Source: Micromonospora sp. CP22 (GTDB lineage Bacteria; Actinomycetota; Actinomycetes; Mycobacteriales; Micromonosporaceae). From it: 64,000 nt of DNA. Within the stretch, counting starts at the first letter, position 1. The number at the start of each line of letters is the position of its first letter. The DNA is taken from the NCBI RefSeq assembly GCF_009712475.1, contig NZ_VCJO01000003.1, forward strand, positions 1-64,000, in the 5' to 3' direction. The notes under the pieces were generated by a model that searched no databases, was not told the origin of the DNA, and saw nothing but the letters and a program-made list of their open reading frames with translations. The translations under genes were made by a program, and so were the position numbers. Shown in pieces: positions 16,374 to 24,488 of this stretch.

Positions 16374-16497
16374 GCCACTTCCAGCATATCTATCGGTCAA
16401 GTCGTGCGAATCGTCCTGGATGTCGATTTTCTGGGTCTGGCCGGTACATATTCTCGTCCGGTCCCGTGTGGCGGCATCCGGCAGACCAGGGAGCGGC

Positions 16498-18567
16498 GTG
16501 TCCGAAACAGAGCGGCAGCTCGCCATCGAGCAGCAGGTGGTCGACAGGGTCTACGCGCGCCTGGAGGTCATGCGCGCCCAGGCGCGAGAGCTGGAGTCGA
16601 AAGGTCGCGGCCGCGCCTCGGCCGGGCCGTCGACCGGTTTGGTCGAGCGCGACGCGATGGTGCTGCGCGCCGCGACCAGACTGTCCGACCTCGACGGCCA
16701 GGAGGAGGGGCTGGTCTTCGGCCGGTTGGATTTCGACGACGGCGACACCTACCGCGTCGGCCGGTTGGGCGTACGCGACGAGAACCGGGAACCACTGGTG
16801 GTGGACTGGCGTGCGCCCGCCGCCGCGCCGTTCTACCGGGCCACCCCCGGTGAGCCACTGGGCGTGCTCCGCCGCCGGATCATCACCTGTGCGGGCCCCC
16901 GGGTCGTCGGTGTCGACGACGAGGTGCTGTCGAGCGGTGACGTCGACGGGGTGGTGGGCGAAGGCGCCCTGCTCGCGTCGCTCACCCGGGCACGCGGCCC
17001 GCACATGCGCGACATCGTCAGCACCATCCAGCGCGAGCAGGACGAGGCGATCCGGGCACCGGCGACCGGTGTCACCGTGATCACCGGTGGTCCGGGGACC
17101 GGCAAGACCCAGGTGGCCCTGCACCGTGCCGCCTACCTGCTCTACACCGACCGGGGGAAGTTCGCCGACGGCCGGGTGCTGGTGGTCGGTCCGTCGACGG
17201 TGTTCACCGAGTACATCGGCAAGGTGTTACCCGGTCTCGGCGAGGACAGCGTCCACCTGCGGGCGATCGGCGAGTTGTACGACGGTGTCGTGGCGACCCG
17301 CCGGGACCGCGCCGAGGTCGCCAGGTCGAAGGGCGACCTGAAGATGGTGCGGGTGCTCACCGAACTGGCCTGGGACACCCCACCGAACGCGCCGCGACGC
17401 CTGGGCAGGCTCGACGCCGACGACCTGGCCAAGGCCCGCCTCGACATCCGACGGCGGTGTGAGGCCCGGGGCATCAAGCCCAACGGTGCCCGCGCCGAGG
17501 CGGCGAAGGTGCTCTCGGAACTGCTCAACGGCCGGGAGATCCCGGCGTCCTTCCTGCACGCGTGGTGGCCCACGCTCACCCCGCAGGACGTGCTGCCCGC
17601 ACAGGACGGGCAGTGGTCGGTCGACGACGTCCCGCTGCTCGACGAACTCGCCGAGATCCTGGGCGAGCCGGTAACGCCGACGCCGACCAGGAGCCGGTGG
17701 CAGGTACGGGAGTTGAGCAGCGGTCCGCGTCTGGCGGAGGAGTTCGTGCTCAGCCTGAGCCTCAACGACGGCTGGCAACTCTTCGCACCCGGACTGTCCA
17801 CGCCGATCGCCGTCTCCGGTCAGTCACTCGACAGCTCCGACACCTGGTCGGCGCAGCGCTGGGCGGCGGCGATCATCCTGCGGGAGGGCCACACGGTGGT
17901 GGGCTGGGCAGACGGCTTCGACCCGTACGGCGAGGAGGGGTACGTACCGGAGCTGGCCGAGCCGCTGCCGGTCGCCGCGGTCCCCGAGCCGGTCGAGGAC
18001 GCGTACCTGCACGTCATCCTGGACGAGGCCCAGGACCTGTCGCCGATGGAGTGCCGCATGATCGCCCGCCGAGCCGCCCACGCCTCGATGACGATCGTGG
18101 GTGACCTCGGTCAGGCCACCCATCCGCTGGCCGCCGGCAGCTGGCCGGAGTTGGTGCGGCAGCTGGGCAAACGCGGGGCCAGGATGCTCGACCTGCCCAC
18201 CGGTTACCGGGTACCGCAGGTCATCGCCGACTTCGCCGCTCGGGCGTTGGCGCCCGGGATCGCGCCGACCCGCTCGTTCCGGCCCGGTGGGAGCCTCACG
18301 ATCCGCCAGGTGGACGACCTGCGCGCCGCCCTCGCGGCGGAAACCGGTGCGATCATCGCGCCGGACGCGATCGCCGACTCGCTGGGGGCGATCCCGGTCA
18401 CCCAGGTCAAAGGACTGGAGTACGACCGGGTGGTGCTGGTGGAGCCGGCCGACATCGTCGCCGCCGAGCCCCGGGGCATGAACCGGCTCTACGTCGCGTT
18501 GACCCGGGCCGTCGCCGAACTGGTCATCCTGCACACCAAGCCGCTGCCGGAGGCGCTCAGTTCATGA
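16498..18567 (+). CDS. helD: HelD-type RNA polymerase-associated helicase
   Basis: 689 aa from the GTG at 16498 (GGGAG six to seven bases upstream). Superfamily 1 UvrD/Rep-like ATPase of the HelD/HelR class, which recycles stalled RNA polymerase and in some actinomycetes confers rifampicin tolerance. The N-terminal ~65 residues form a charged coiled coil (secondary-channel arm), then FGRLDFDDGDTYRVGRLGV and VDWRAPAAAPFY, family-specific. Walker A GGPGTGKT is at 197-204, motif II VILDEAQDLSP, GDLGQATHP, and motif VI YVALTRA at the C-terminus. A second, longer paralogue lies at 49413. No 19-bp rifamycin-associated palindrome was seen upstream. Confidence 0.88.
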   Translation: MSETERQLAIEQQVVDRVYARLEVMRAQARELESKGRGRASAGPSTGLVERDAMVLRAATRLSDLDGQEEGLVFGRLDFDDGDTYRVGRLGVRDENREPLVVDWRAPAAAPFYRATPGEPLGVLRRRIITCAGPRVVGVDDEVLSSGDVDGVVGEGALLASLTRARGPHMRDIVSTIQREQDEAIRAPATGVTVITGGPGTGKTQVALHRAAYLLYTDRGKFADGRVLVVGPSTVFTEYIGKVLPGLGEDSVHLRAIGELYDGVVATRRDRAEVARSKGDLKMVRVLTELAWDTPPNAPRRLGRLDADDLAKARLDIRRRCEARGIKPNGARAEAAKVLSELLNGREIPASFLHAWWPTLTPQDVLPAQDGQWSVDDVPLLDELAEILGEPVTPTPTRSRWQVRELSSGPRLAEEFVLSLSLNDGWQLFAPGLSTPIAVSGQSLDSSDTWSAQRWAAAIILREGHTVVGWADGFDPYGEEGYVPELAEPLPVAAVPEPVEDAYLHVILDEAQDLSPMECRMIARRAAHASMTIVGDLGQATHPLAAGSWPELVRQLGKRGARMLDLPTGYRVPQVIADFAARALAPGIAPTRSFRPGGSLTIRQVDDLRAALAAETGAIIAPDAIADSLGAIPVTQVKGLEYDRVVLVEPADIVAAEPRGMNRLYVALTRAVAELVILHTKPLPEALSS

Positions 18568-18608
18568 TCGTCGGTCGCGACCGCGCATGATCGTCGGTCA
18601 CGACCGCG
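18563..18608. repeat. 23-bp tandem duplication at the helD stop codon
   Basis: Two copies of a 23-bp unit that starts CATGATCGTCGGTC (18563-18585 and 18586-18608) differ at one base. The first contains the TGA stop of the helicase gene. This is the second case in the window of a short tandem duplication covering a stop codon (see 12189-12255). Confidence 0.8.
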
Positions 18609-18738
18609 CAGGTCGGAGGTTGACGGCGGCCACCGCACCGACTCGGCGACCCGCGCCACATCCGGGCGGGGCGGGAGTCGATCTCGGTACTGTTGGGTAG
18701 GAACGAGCTGTACCCAACCAGCGTCCTGCGAGGTAGCC

Positions 18739-20712
18739 ATGCCCGATGAAGCACCCGGCCCCGTCGACCTCGCCCGCCTTCAGGACCTGCTCGACGGCCC
18801 GTGGGCCGAGGTCCGTAACGCCCACCGCAGGCACCTCGACGAGCGTTTCCTCCCGGTGTACGGCGAGACCGGCGACCAGGCGCGTGAGCGGGTCACCCGG
18901 CTGCTCGGCGAGCTTCCCGTCAAGCTGGGTATCGCCTCGGCCTTTCCCACCCAGTACGGCGGTGGGTCCGACGTCGGTGCCTCGATCATCGCCACGGAGA
19001 TGCTGGCGCAGGTCGACCTGTCGCTGATGGTGAAGGCCGGCGTGCAGTGGGGGCTGTTCGGCGGCGCGGTGGCCGCCCTGGGCACCCGACGTCACCACGA
19101 CGCCTACCTCCGGGACATCATCTCCGGCCGGCTCCTGGGCTGCTTCGCGATGACCGAGACCGGGCACGGCTCCGACGTCCAACAGCTGCGCACCACCTGC
19201 GAGTACGACCCCCGGACGCAGACCTTCGACCTGCACACGCCGTACGAGGCGGCCCGCAAGGACTACATCGGCAACGCGGCCCGGGACGGGCGGATGGCGG
19301 TGGTCTTCGCGCAGTTGATCAGTAATGGGCAGCGGCACGGCGTCCACGCGTGGCTGGTGCCCATCCGCGACGAGCAGGGCAGTCCCCTGCCCGGGGTGAC
19401 CATCGGCGACGCCGGTCCCAAGGCCGGTCTGCACGGGGTGGACAACGGGCGACTGAGCTTCGACCACGTGACGGTGCCCCGGGACATGCTGCTGGACCGG
19501 TACGGCCAGGTCGCGCCGGACGGTACGTACTCCAGCCCGATCGAGAACGACTCGCGGCGCTTCTTCACCATGCTCGGCACGCTGGTCCGGGGCCGGGTCA
19601 GTGTGGGCGGTGCGGCGTCGGCCGCCGCCAAGGTGGCGTTGACCATCGCGGTCCGCTACGGCGACACCCGCCGTCAGTTCAGCGCCCCCGACGCCGATCG
19701 CGAGGTGCTGCTCAACGACTACCTGGCTCACCAGCGGAAGCTGCTGCCCGCGCTGGCCACCACGTACGCGCTCCACTTCGCCCAGGCCGAGCTGATCGCC
19801 GCGGTGCACGAGGTGCAGGGCGGCGACGGCCCGGTGGACGAGCACCGGCAGCGGGAACTGGAGTCGCGCGCCGCCGGGCTCAAGGCCGCCCAGACCTGGC
19901 ACGCCAGCCGCACCATCCAGCTGTGCCGCGAGGCGTGCGGCGGCGCCGGCTACCTGGCTGAGAACCGGTTGCCGGGGCTGCGGGCCGACACCGACGTCTT
20001 CACCACCTTCGAGGGCGACAACACGGTCCTGCTGCAACTGGTCGCCAAGGGGCTGCTCACCGGCTACCGGGACGAGTTCGGCTCGCTGGACGGCTGGGGG
20101 CGCGCCTCCTTCGTCGCCGAGCAGGTGCGAGAGATGGTGCTCGAACGCACCGCCGCCCGGTCGGTGATCCAGCGACTGATCAGCGCCGTGCCCGGCCGCG
20201 ACGAGGAGGTCGCCGTCACCGACCGGGGGTGGCAGCTCAAGATCTTCGAGGACCGCGAGAAGCACCTGCTCGAAGGTGCGATCCGCCGCCTGCGCAACGG
20301 CGCGTCCAGCAAGCAGGACCGCCCCTTCGACATCTTCAACGACGTCCAGGACCACGTCCTCGCCGTCGCCGCCGCGCACATCGACCGGGTCACCCTGGAG
20401 GCGTTCGTCGCCGGCATCGAGGAGGCTTCCGACCCGGCGGTCCGGGCGCTGCTCTCCCGGGTCTGCGACCTGTACGCCCTGAGCGTCATCGAGTCGCACA
20501 AGGGCTGGCTGCTGGAGCACGGTCGGCTCACGCCGGGCCGCTCGAAGGCGATCACCGCCGTGGTGAACGGCCTGCTCAAGGAGTTGCGTCCGCAGATGCG
20601 GACGCTGGTGGACGGCTTCGCCATCCCGGACACCTGGTTGCACGCCGCCATCCTGCGGGAGGAACCGGGCCGTCAGGAGGTCATGACCGACCACGACACC
20701 GCCGACGCGTGA
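18739..20712 (+). CDS. Acyl-CoA dehydrogenase/oxidase family flavoprotein
   Basis: 657 aa; ATG preceded by GCGAGGTAG. FAD-dependent alpha,beta-oxidation of acyl-CoA. Longer than ordinary ACADs (about 380-400 aa) and similar in layout to acyl-CoA oxidases: LLGCFAMTETGHGSDVQQLRT-type FAD loop (around residues 134-152), GPKAGLHGVDNGRLSFDHV, RRQFS, CREACGGAGYLAEN and FEGDNTVLLQLVAKGLL. The extra ~200 C-terminal residues match the oxidase-like C-terminal helical domain. Its downstream neighbour is a GntR/FCD regulator on the same strand, a common fatty-acid control pairing. Dehydrogenase versus oxidase cannot be settled from sequence. Confidence 0.87.
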   Translation: MPDEAPGPVDLARLQDLLDGPWAEVRNAHRRHLDERFLPVYGETGDQARERVTRLLGELPVKLGIASAFPTQYGGGSDVGASIIATEMLAQVDLSLMVKAGVQWGLFGGAVAALGTRRHHDAYLRDIISGRLLGCFAMTETGHGSDVQQLRTTCEYDPRTQTFDLHTPYEAARKDYIGNAARDGRMAVVFAQLISNGQRHGVHAWLVPIRDEQGSPLPGVTIGDAGPKAGLHGVDNGRLSFDHVTVPRDMLLDRYGQVAPDGTYSSPIENDSRRFFTMLGTLVRGRVSVGGAASAAAKVALTIAVRYGDTRRQFSAPDADREVLLNDYLAHQRKLLPALATTYALHFAQAELIAAVHEVQGGDGPVDEHRQRELESRAAGLKAAQTWHASRTIQLCREACGGAGYLAENRLPGLRADTDVFTTFEGDNTVLLQLVAKGLLTGYRDEFGSLDGWGRASFVAEQVREMVLERTAARSVIQRLISAVPGRDEEVAVTDRGWQLKIFEDREKHLLEGAIRRLRNGASSKQDRPFDIFNDVQDHVLAVAAAHIDRVTLEAFVAGIEEASDPAVRALLSRVCDLYALSVIESHKGWLLEHGRLTPGRSKAITAVVNGLLKELRPQMRTLVDGFAIPDTWLHAAILREEPGRQEVMTDHDTADA

Positions 20713-20718
20713 GGGCGG

Positions 20719-20755
20719 TTGACACAGCGGTCGCCGAAATGTGCAAAATGTTGCA
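20719..20755 (+). promoter_or_regulatory. Promoter and operator over the GntR start
   Basis: TTGACA (20719-20724) is a consensus -35 box and CAAAAT (20744-20749) a plausible -10, spaced 19 bp, five bases before the ATG at 20755, so the transcript would be leaderless. A perfect inverted repeat TGCAA-aatg-TTGCA (20742-20755) covers the -10 and the first base of the start codon. Binding there would block its own transcription, as expected for GntR autoregulation. Confidence 0.55.
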
Positions 20756-21429
20756 TGCCGATCCCTGCAGGCGTGGGTGCCGTCTCCCGGTCCCTGCTGC
20801 GCGACGACGCCTTCCGGGCGATCCGCGACGCGATCGTGAACGGCACGCTGGCCCCTGGTGAGCGGCTCAACGACGCCGAACTCGCCCAGTGGCTCGGCGT
20901 CAGCCGCACCCCGGTGCGCGAGGCGCTGACCCGGCTTGAGGAGGCCGGCCTGGTCCGCACCAAGCCCGGCCGCTACACGATGGTCAGCCCACTCGACCTG
21001 CGGGCGCTGCGCGGCGCCCAGTCGGTGACGACCGCCCTGCACGAGCTGGCGGTACGCGAGGCGCTACCCAACCTGTCCACCGCCGAACTCGACGCGATGC
21101 GCGCCGCCAACACCCGTTTCGCCCAGGCGCTACGCGCCGACGACGTCGACGCGGCCATCGCGGCCGACGACGAGTTCCACGGCGTCCTGGTGGCCGCCTC
21201 GGCGAACGCGGCACTACGGTCGGTGCTCGACCAGTTCACGCCCGCGTTGCGGCGGCTGGAACGGCTCCGCTTCGCCTCGCTCAGCGGCCGTGGTTCGGTC
21301 GCCCAGCACGAGCGGATCATCGAGTTGTGTGAAGCCGGCGACGTCGACGGCGCGGTCGCCGCCACCCGCGTCAACTGGCAGACCCTGACGCCCCTGCTGC
21401 AGACCGCGGTCGACGAGGACGAGACCTAG
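20755..21429 (+). CDS. GntR-family transcriptional regulator (FCD domain)
   Basis: 224 aa. N-terminal winged helix (about residues 10-75): AFRAIRDAIVNGTLAPGERL, LAQWLGVSRTPVREALTRLE and GLVRTKPGRYTMVSP. The C-terminal all-helical FCD domain has DDEFHGVLVAAS and SVAQHERIIELCEAGD, which carry the usual metal/ligand Asp-His-His set. ATG at 20755 fits both the leaderless promoter and the start of family similarity. It probably represses itself and may control the acyl-CoA dehydrogenase just upstream. The stop codon shares CTAG with the stop of the convergent MarR gene. Confidence 0.88.
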   Translation: MPIPAGVGAVSRSLLRDDAFRAIRDAIVNGTLAPGERLNDAELAQWLGVSRTPVREALTRLEEAGLVRTKPGRYTMVSPLDLRALRGAQSVTTALHELAVREALPNLSTAELDAMRAANTRFAQALRADDVDAAIAADDEFHGVLVAASANAALRSVLDQFTPALRRLERLRFASLSGRGSVAQHERIIELCEAGDVDGAVAATRVNWQTLTPLLQTAVDEDET

Positions 21430-21911
21430 CAGCCGCGCCGGGAGTCCTCCGCTGCCTCGTTGACCTGCTGCGTCACCCGACAGGCGACCTCACGCAGAGC
21501 GGTGATCTGCTCCGGGGTGAGCCCGTCGATGACGAATCTGCGCACCGCGGCCACGTGCCCGGGTGCCGCGGCCACCACGAGGTCCCATCCCGCCTCGGTC
21601 AGCACCGCCCGGTTGTAGCGGGGGTTGTCCGGGTCCGGCTCGCGGCGCAGCAGCCCACGCTGTTCGAGGCGCTTGAGCACGTTCGACAACCGGGACAGCG
21701 AGCTGCTCACCTGGCTGGCCAGGGCGCTGAGCCGCAGCGTACGCCCGGGTGCCATGGACAGCCCACTGAGCACGAAGTAGTCGAACAGCGTGAGGTCGTT
21801 GTCACGTAGCAGCTGCGCGTCGAGCGCGCCGGGCAGCTTGAACATGAGGCTGGCCAAGGCGAGCCACGCCTCGCGCTCACACTCGTCCAACCACCGGGGT
21901 TCCTCCGGCAT
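21426..21911 (-). CDS. MarR-family transcriptional regulator
   Basis: 161 aa. Winged helix with LTLFDYFVLSGLSMAPGRTL, LRLSALASQVSSSLSRLSNV (recognition helix) and the wing RREPDPDNPRYNRAVLTEAG. Divergent from the azoreductase gene, with two copies of a TTCAAG-TTGAA operator between the starts, so it most likely represses both. No Cys stands near the N-terminus; the only Cys residues are in DECERE, in the C-terminal helices and at the last residue, so redox sensing of the OhrR/HypR type is not obvious. The stop overlaps the GntR stop in the palindrome CTAG. Confidence 0.87.
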   Translation of the reverse strand: MPEEPRWLDECEREAWLALASLMFKLPGALDAQLLRDNDLTLFDYFVLSGLSMAPGRTLRLSALASQVSSSLSRLSNVLKRLEQRGLLRREPDPDNPRYNRAVLTEAGWDLVVAAAPGHVAAVRRFVIDGLTPEQITALREVACRVTQQVNEAAEDSRRGC

Positions 21912-21963
21912 GTCGCCCAGCCTAGTCGTCGACCTGACTGCGGAGGTGAGGCATCTCGCATTC

Positions 21964-22011
21964 GGTTCAAGCTTGAACCTCGGAAGGCTATCGTCACTTC
22001 AAGATTGAACC
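21964..22011. promoter_or_regulatory. Twin MarR operators between marR and azoreductase
   Basis: GGTTCAAGCTTGAACC (21964-21979) is a perfect 16-bp palindrome. ACTTCAAGATTGAACC (21996-22011) is a near-copy. They share TTCAAGnTTGAA and their centres are 32 bp apart, about three helical turns, so dimers would bind the same face. The second lies 19 bp before the GTG at 22031. They are the expected sites of the divergent MarR protein. Confidence 0.8.
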
Positions 22012-22030
22012 TCACAGCATGGGAGTTGTC

Positions 22031-22678
22031 GTGACCCTGTTCCGGCTGGATGCCAGCATCCGTACCCACGGCTCGGCGAGCCGCGAGATCGCGGACATCG
22101 TCGAGGAGGAGTGGCTCGCCACGCACAGCGGCGACACGGTCCAGCGGCGCCACATCGGCGTCGACGTCCTGCCCGCGACCGCCTGGGCGGCGGCGGTCAC
22201 CGCCGGGACGACCCCTCCCCAGGAGCAGACCGCCGAGCAGCGTGCGGCCGTCGCCCTCGCCACGACACTGGTCGACGAGCTGCTCGCCGCCGAGGCCATC
22301 CTGTTCGCCGTGCCGCTGTACAACTTCGGCGTGTCGCAGCACTTCAAGACGTACATCGACCTGGTCAACACGGACCAGCGGGCATTCGCCAAGCCGTTCC
22401 TGAAGGGCAAGCGGGTAGCGCTGGTCACGGTTCGGGGCGGAGCCTACGGCGACGGCACCCCCCGGGCGGGTTGGGACCACTCGACGCCGTACCTGCGTCG
22501 CATCATCGCCGACTGGTGGGGCGCCGACCTCACCGTCATCGAGCGCGAGTTCACCCTCGTCGGCGTCGACCCCACCCTCGACCCGTTCACCGACCAGGCC
22601 GCGGCGATGCACGCCAGCGCCCTACAGGCCGCCCGGGAGGCCGGGCGCGCGCTCGGCGGCGTACCGATCCCGGCCTGA
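22031..22678 (+). CDS. FMN-dependent NADH azoreductase/quinone reductase (AzoR-like)
   Basis: 215 aa from the GTG at 22031, which is preceded by GGGAG at the right distance and gives the family-typical start MTLFRLDASIR; the ATG at 22019 is an in-frame alternative. Flavodoxin fold: LDASIRTHGSASREI (FMN phosphate loop), FAVPLYNFGVSQHFKTYIDL and VTVRGGAYGDGTPRAG. Two-electron reduction of azo dyes, quinones or related electrophiles. Control by the divergent MarR through twin operators points to induction by an aromatic or quinone compound. Confidence 0.85.
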   Translation: MTLFRLDASIRTHGSASREIADIVEEEWLATHSGDTVQRRHIGVDVLPATAWAAAVTAGTTPPQEQTAEQRAAVALATTLVDELLAAEAILFAVPLYNFGVSQHFKTYIDLVNTDQRAFAKPFLKGKRVALVTVRGGAYGDGTPRAGWDHSTPYLRRIIADWWGADLTVIEREFTLVGVDPTLDPFTDQAAAMHASALQAAREAGRALGGVPIPA

Positions 22679-22681
22679 GAC

Positions 22682-22753
22682 GGCGGCGCTCGCCGCCGGA
22701 AGCGGACCCGCGAGCGGGCCGGGCAGCACCCTCGGGGTACGGCCCGCTCGCGG
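22682..22753 (+). terminator. Terminator hairpins after the azoreductase
   Basis: GGCGGCG-ct-CGCCGCC (22682-22697) directly follows the stop. A larger inverted repeat with 13-bp arms, CCGCGAGCGGGCC at 22708-22720 and its complement at 22741-22753, follows after 10 bp. No U tract, as usual for GC-rich actinomycetes. Confidence 0.55.
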
Positions 22754-22781
22754 TCGCCACGGCTGCGCAGGCCGATCGCGG

Positions 22782-22910
22782 GGATCGCAGGATGGTCAGA
22801 GGGTCGGAGAGCCCGCCGAACTGGAACGCCTCGACGATGTCGCCGAGACCGACGAGCGCACCCAACGCTCTAGCCAGAGTGACCGTGTGGTCGAGCGCCG
22901 CGCCCTCTCG
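22782..22910 (-). pseudogene. Remnant of a HipB-like XRE regulator C-terminus
   Basis: The minus strand reads ALDHTVTLARALGALVGLGD followed by IVEAFQFGGLSDPLTIL. This resembles the end of HipB-like helix-turn-helix proteins (pattern ...LxxLxRALGxLxxLdxLvpxxxxSPlxLLr). No start codon, no helix-turn-helix part and no continued homology remain, so it looks like a decayed fragment between the azoreductase and the SDR gene. The call rests on remembered family patterns only. Confidence 0.35.
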
Positions 22911-22920
22911 CGGAGGGCGT

Positions 22921-23643
22921 TCAGGAGTGTGTGCGTACCTGCTCGAAGTGGAACTCGCGGATGAAGCAGTCTCGGGGTTGACCCACCGCGAACACCACGC
23001 AGTCGACCACCGACTGCGCGGCGAGGTCGGCATCGGCCCGCCGTGGCCCGTCCTGGACGAAGTCCGGGGGAAAGAGGGAGATCACCCGGATTCCTTCAGG
23101 TCGGAGCCGGTGCGACAGGATCTCCGCGAACCCGGCGTGGGCGTGCTTGGCCGCGTAGAACGCGGGATGCGCGCCGGACCGGCGGTGCCCCACCTCGCCG
23201 CAGGCGGAGATCATGTTGACCACGTCGGGCCGCGACGACGCGCGCAGCAGCGACAACAGGTGTTTGGTCAGCAGTACGGTGCCGGTCCCACCCGCAGCCA
23301 TCACGTTCTCGATCACGTCGTCCGAGACGTCCGCCAGGTCGTCACCTTCGACGTATGCGGCACCGTTGTTGACCAGCACGTCGAGGTGGCTCGTCCGGTC
23401 GGCCAAGGTCGCGGCGAACCCACGCACCGAATCAGGTACGGCGAGGTCACAGGAGTACGCCTCAGCCCTACCCGCCCCCCGCCGGTTGATCGCCTCCGCA
23501 ACCCGCCGAGCCGCCGCCAGGTCGCGGGCGGAGAGGAATACCTGCGCGCCACGTTCGGCGAACGCCTCGGCCAGACGTCGACCCGTGCCCCGTGCCGCGC
23601 CGGTGATGGCGACCCGCAAACCGTCATGATCCATGACCGACAC
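22921..23643 (-). CDS. Short-chain dehydrogenase/reductase
   Basis: 240 aa. Classical SDR: TGAARGTGRRLAEAF cofactor loop (residues 14-21), LVNNGAAY (variant of NNAG), the catalytic Ser in NMISACGEVG, and Tyr/Lys in YAAKHAHAGF. The Arg residues after the glycine motif and SARDLAAARR suggest NADP(H). It lacks a strong ribosome site (GAGGTGCTTCAGTGTCGGTC before the ATG). Divergent from the XRE-cupin regulator, 128 bp away, which probably controls it. Substrate unknown. Confidence 0.82.
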   Translation of the reverse strand: MSVMDHDGLRVAITGAARGTGRRLAEAFAERGAQVFLSARDLAAARRVAEAINRRGAGRAEAYSCDLAVPDSVRGFAATLADRTSHLDVLVNNGAAYVEGDDLADVSDDVIENVMAAGGTGTVLLTKHLLSLLRASSRPDVVNMISACGEVGHRRSGAHPAFYAAKHAHAGFAEILSHRLRPEGIRVISLFPPDFVQDGPRRADADLAAQSVVDCVVFAVGQPRDCFIREFHFEQVRTHS

Positions 23644-23758
23644 TGAAGCACCTCAACTGCGGTCGAGGTCAAACGACTCGCCCTGACCTCCCCCATCAGC
23701 CCCGGGCCACTCTCGGTCCGGGCCCCGGCAACGCGTGTCGTTGGTTGCGGGCAAGGCA

Positions 23759-23764
23759 TAACGT
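23759..23764 (+). promoter_or_regulatory. -10 element TAACGT, leaderless XRE-cupin start
   Basis: TAACGT ends seven bases before the ATG at 23772 with no ribosome site between, so the transcript is probably leaderless. GCAA and TTGC flank it symmetrically (23751-23769), a weak operator-like inverted repeat. Confidence 0.45.
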
Positions 23765-23771
23765 ATTGCTC

Positions 23772-24353
23772 ATGACGCAAGACGACGGCGACCTGGACGG
23801 TCTCGTACGCAAACGGATCCGCGCCCTGCGCGTCGCACAGGGCTGGTCACTGGACGAACTGGCCAGCCGTGCCCGGCTCAGCCCGTCCTCGCTCAGCCGC
23901 ATCGAGAACGGCCAGCGTCGCCTCGCCCTGGACCAACTCGTCACCCTGGCCCGAGCCCTGGACACCGCCCTGGACCAACTCGTGGAAACCGCCCCCGACG
24001 ACGTCGTCACCAGCCCGATGATCGACGGCGCGCACGGGCTGATGCGCTGGCCCGTCAAGGCCGAACCGGGCATGTCCGTCGTCCGTCAGCGCCTGACCGA
24101 GCCACCGCCGGACGATCCCGCGCGCATGCGCGCCCACCCCGGGCGGGAATGGCTCGTGGTCCTGTCCGGCACGGCGGTGTTGCTGCTGGGCCAGCGCCGC
24201 TTCCGCCTGGAGACCAACCAGGCGGCCGAGTTCCCCACCATGCTGCCCCACGCCATCGGCACCGACGGCCGCCCCTGCGAGATCCTGGGCATCTTCGACC
24301 GCGACGCCCGCCGGGGACACCAGCAACGCGATAGCAAGAGTTCGAAACCGTGA
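23772..24353 (+). CDS. XRE regulator with C-terminal cupin domain
   Basis: 193 aa. Helix-turn-helix at residues 14-70 (IRALRVAQGWSLDELASRAR, LSPSSLSRIENGQRRLALDQ, LVTLARALDTALDQLV) followed by a single beta-barrel cupin (about 105-185) with HPGREWLVVLSGTAVLLLG and LPHAIGTDG. This PuuR/SutR-like architecture senses a small ligand in the cupin. It is divergent from the SDR gene, its likely target. Start chosen at the ATG 23772 because a leaderless -10 lies just upstream and the HTH begins soon after. Confidence 0.85.
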   Translation: MTQDDGDLDGLVRKRIRALRVAQGWSLDELASRARLSPSSLSRIENGQRRLALDQLVTLARALDTALDQLVETAPDDVVTSPMIDGAHGLMRWPVKAEPGMSVVRQRLTEPPPDDPARMRAHPGREWLVVLSGTAVLLLGQRRFRLETNQAAEFPTMLPHAIGTDGRPCEILGIFDRDARRGHQQRDSKSSKP

Positions 24354-24488
24354 CTGCGGCGGCTCGTACGAACGGCACCGCCGACGCCCACAAGATCCTC
24401 TTGCCCGGCGGGCATCCTGGTCGCCCATCGTCTTGCGTAGTCGGCAAGTGATCGTGCCGCAGCCGCATGACCGCCGTAACGTCGCGGC

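Noticed and set aside
16207..16497. Rifamycin-associated palindrome upstream of the first helD
   Set aside because: No 18-20 bp GC-rich inverted repeat of that kind is present in the gap; only the 15-bp direct repeat was found.
18598..21042. 814-codon minus-strand open frame opposite the acyl-CoA dehydrogenase and GntR genes
   Set aside because: It mirrors the real genes codon by codon, has no family motif or ribosome site, and is rich in Arg/Gly/Val/Gln as expected for the antisense of GC-rich coding DNA.
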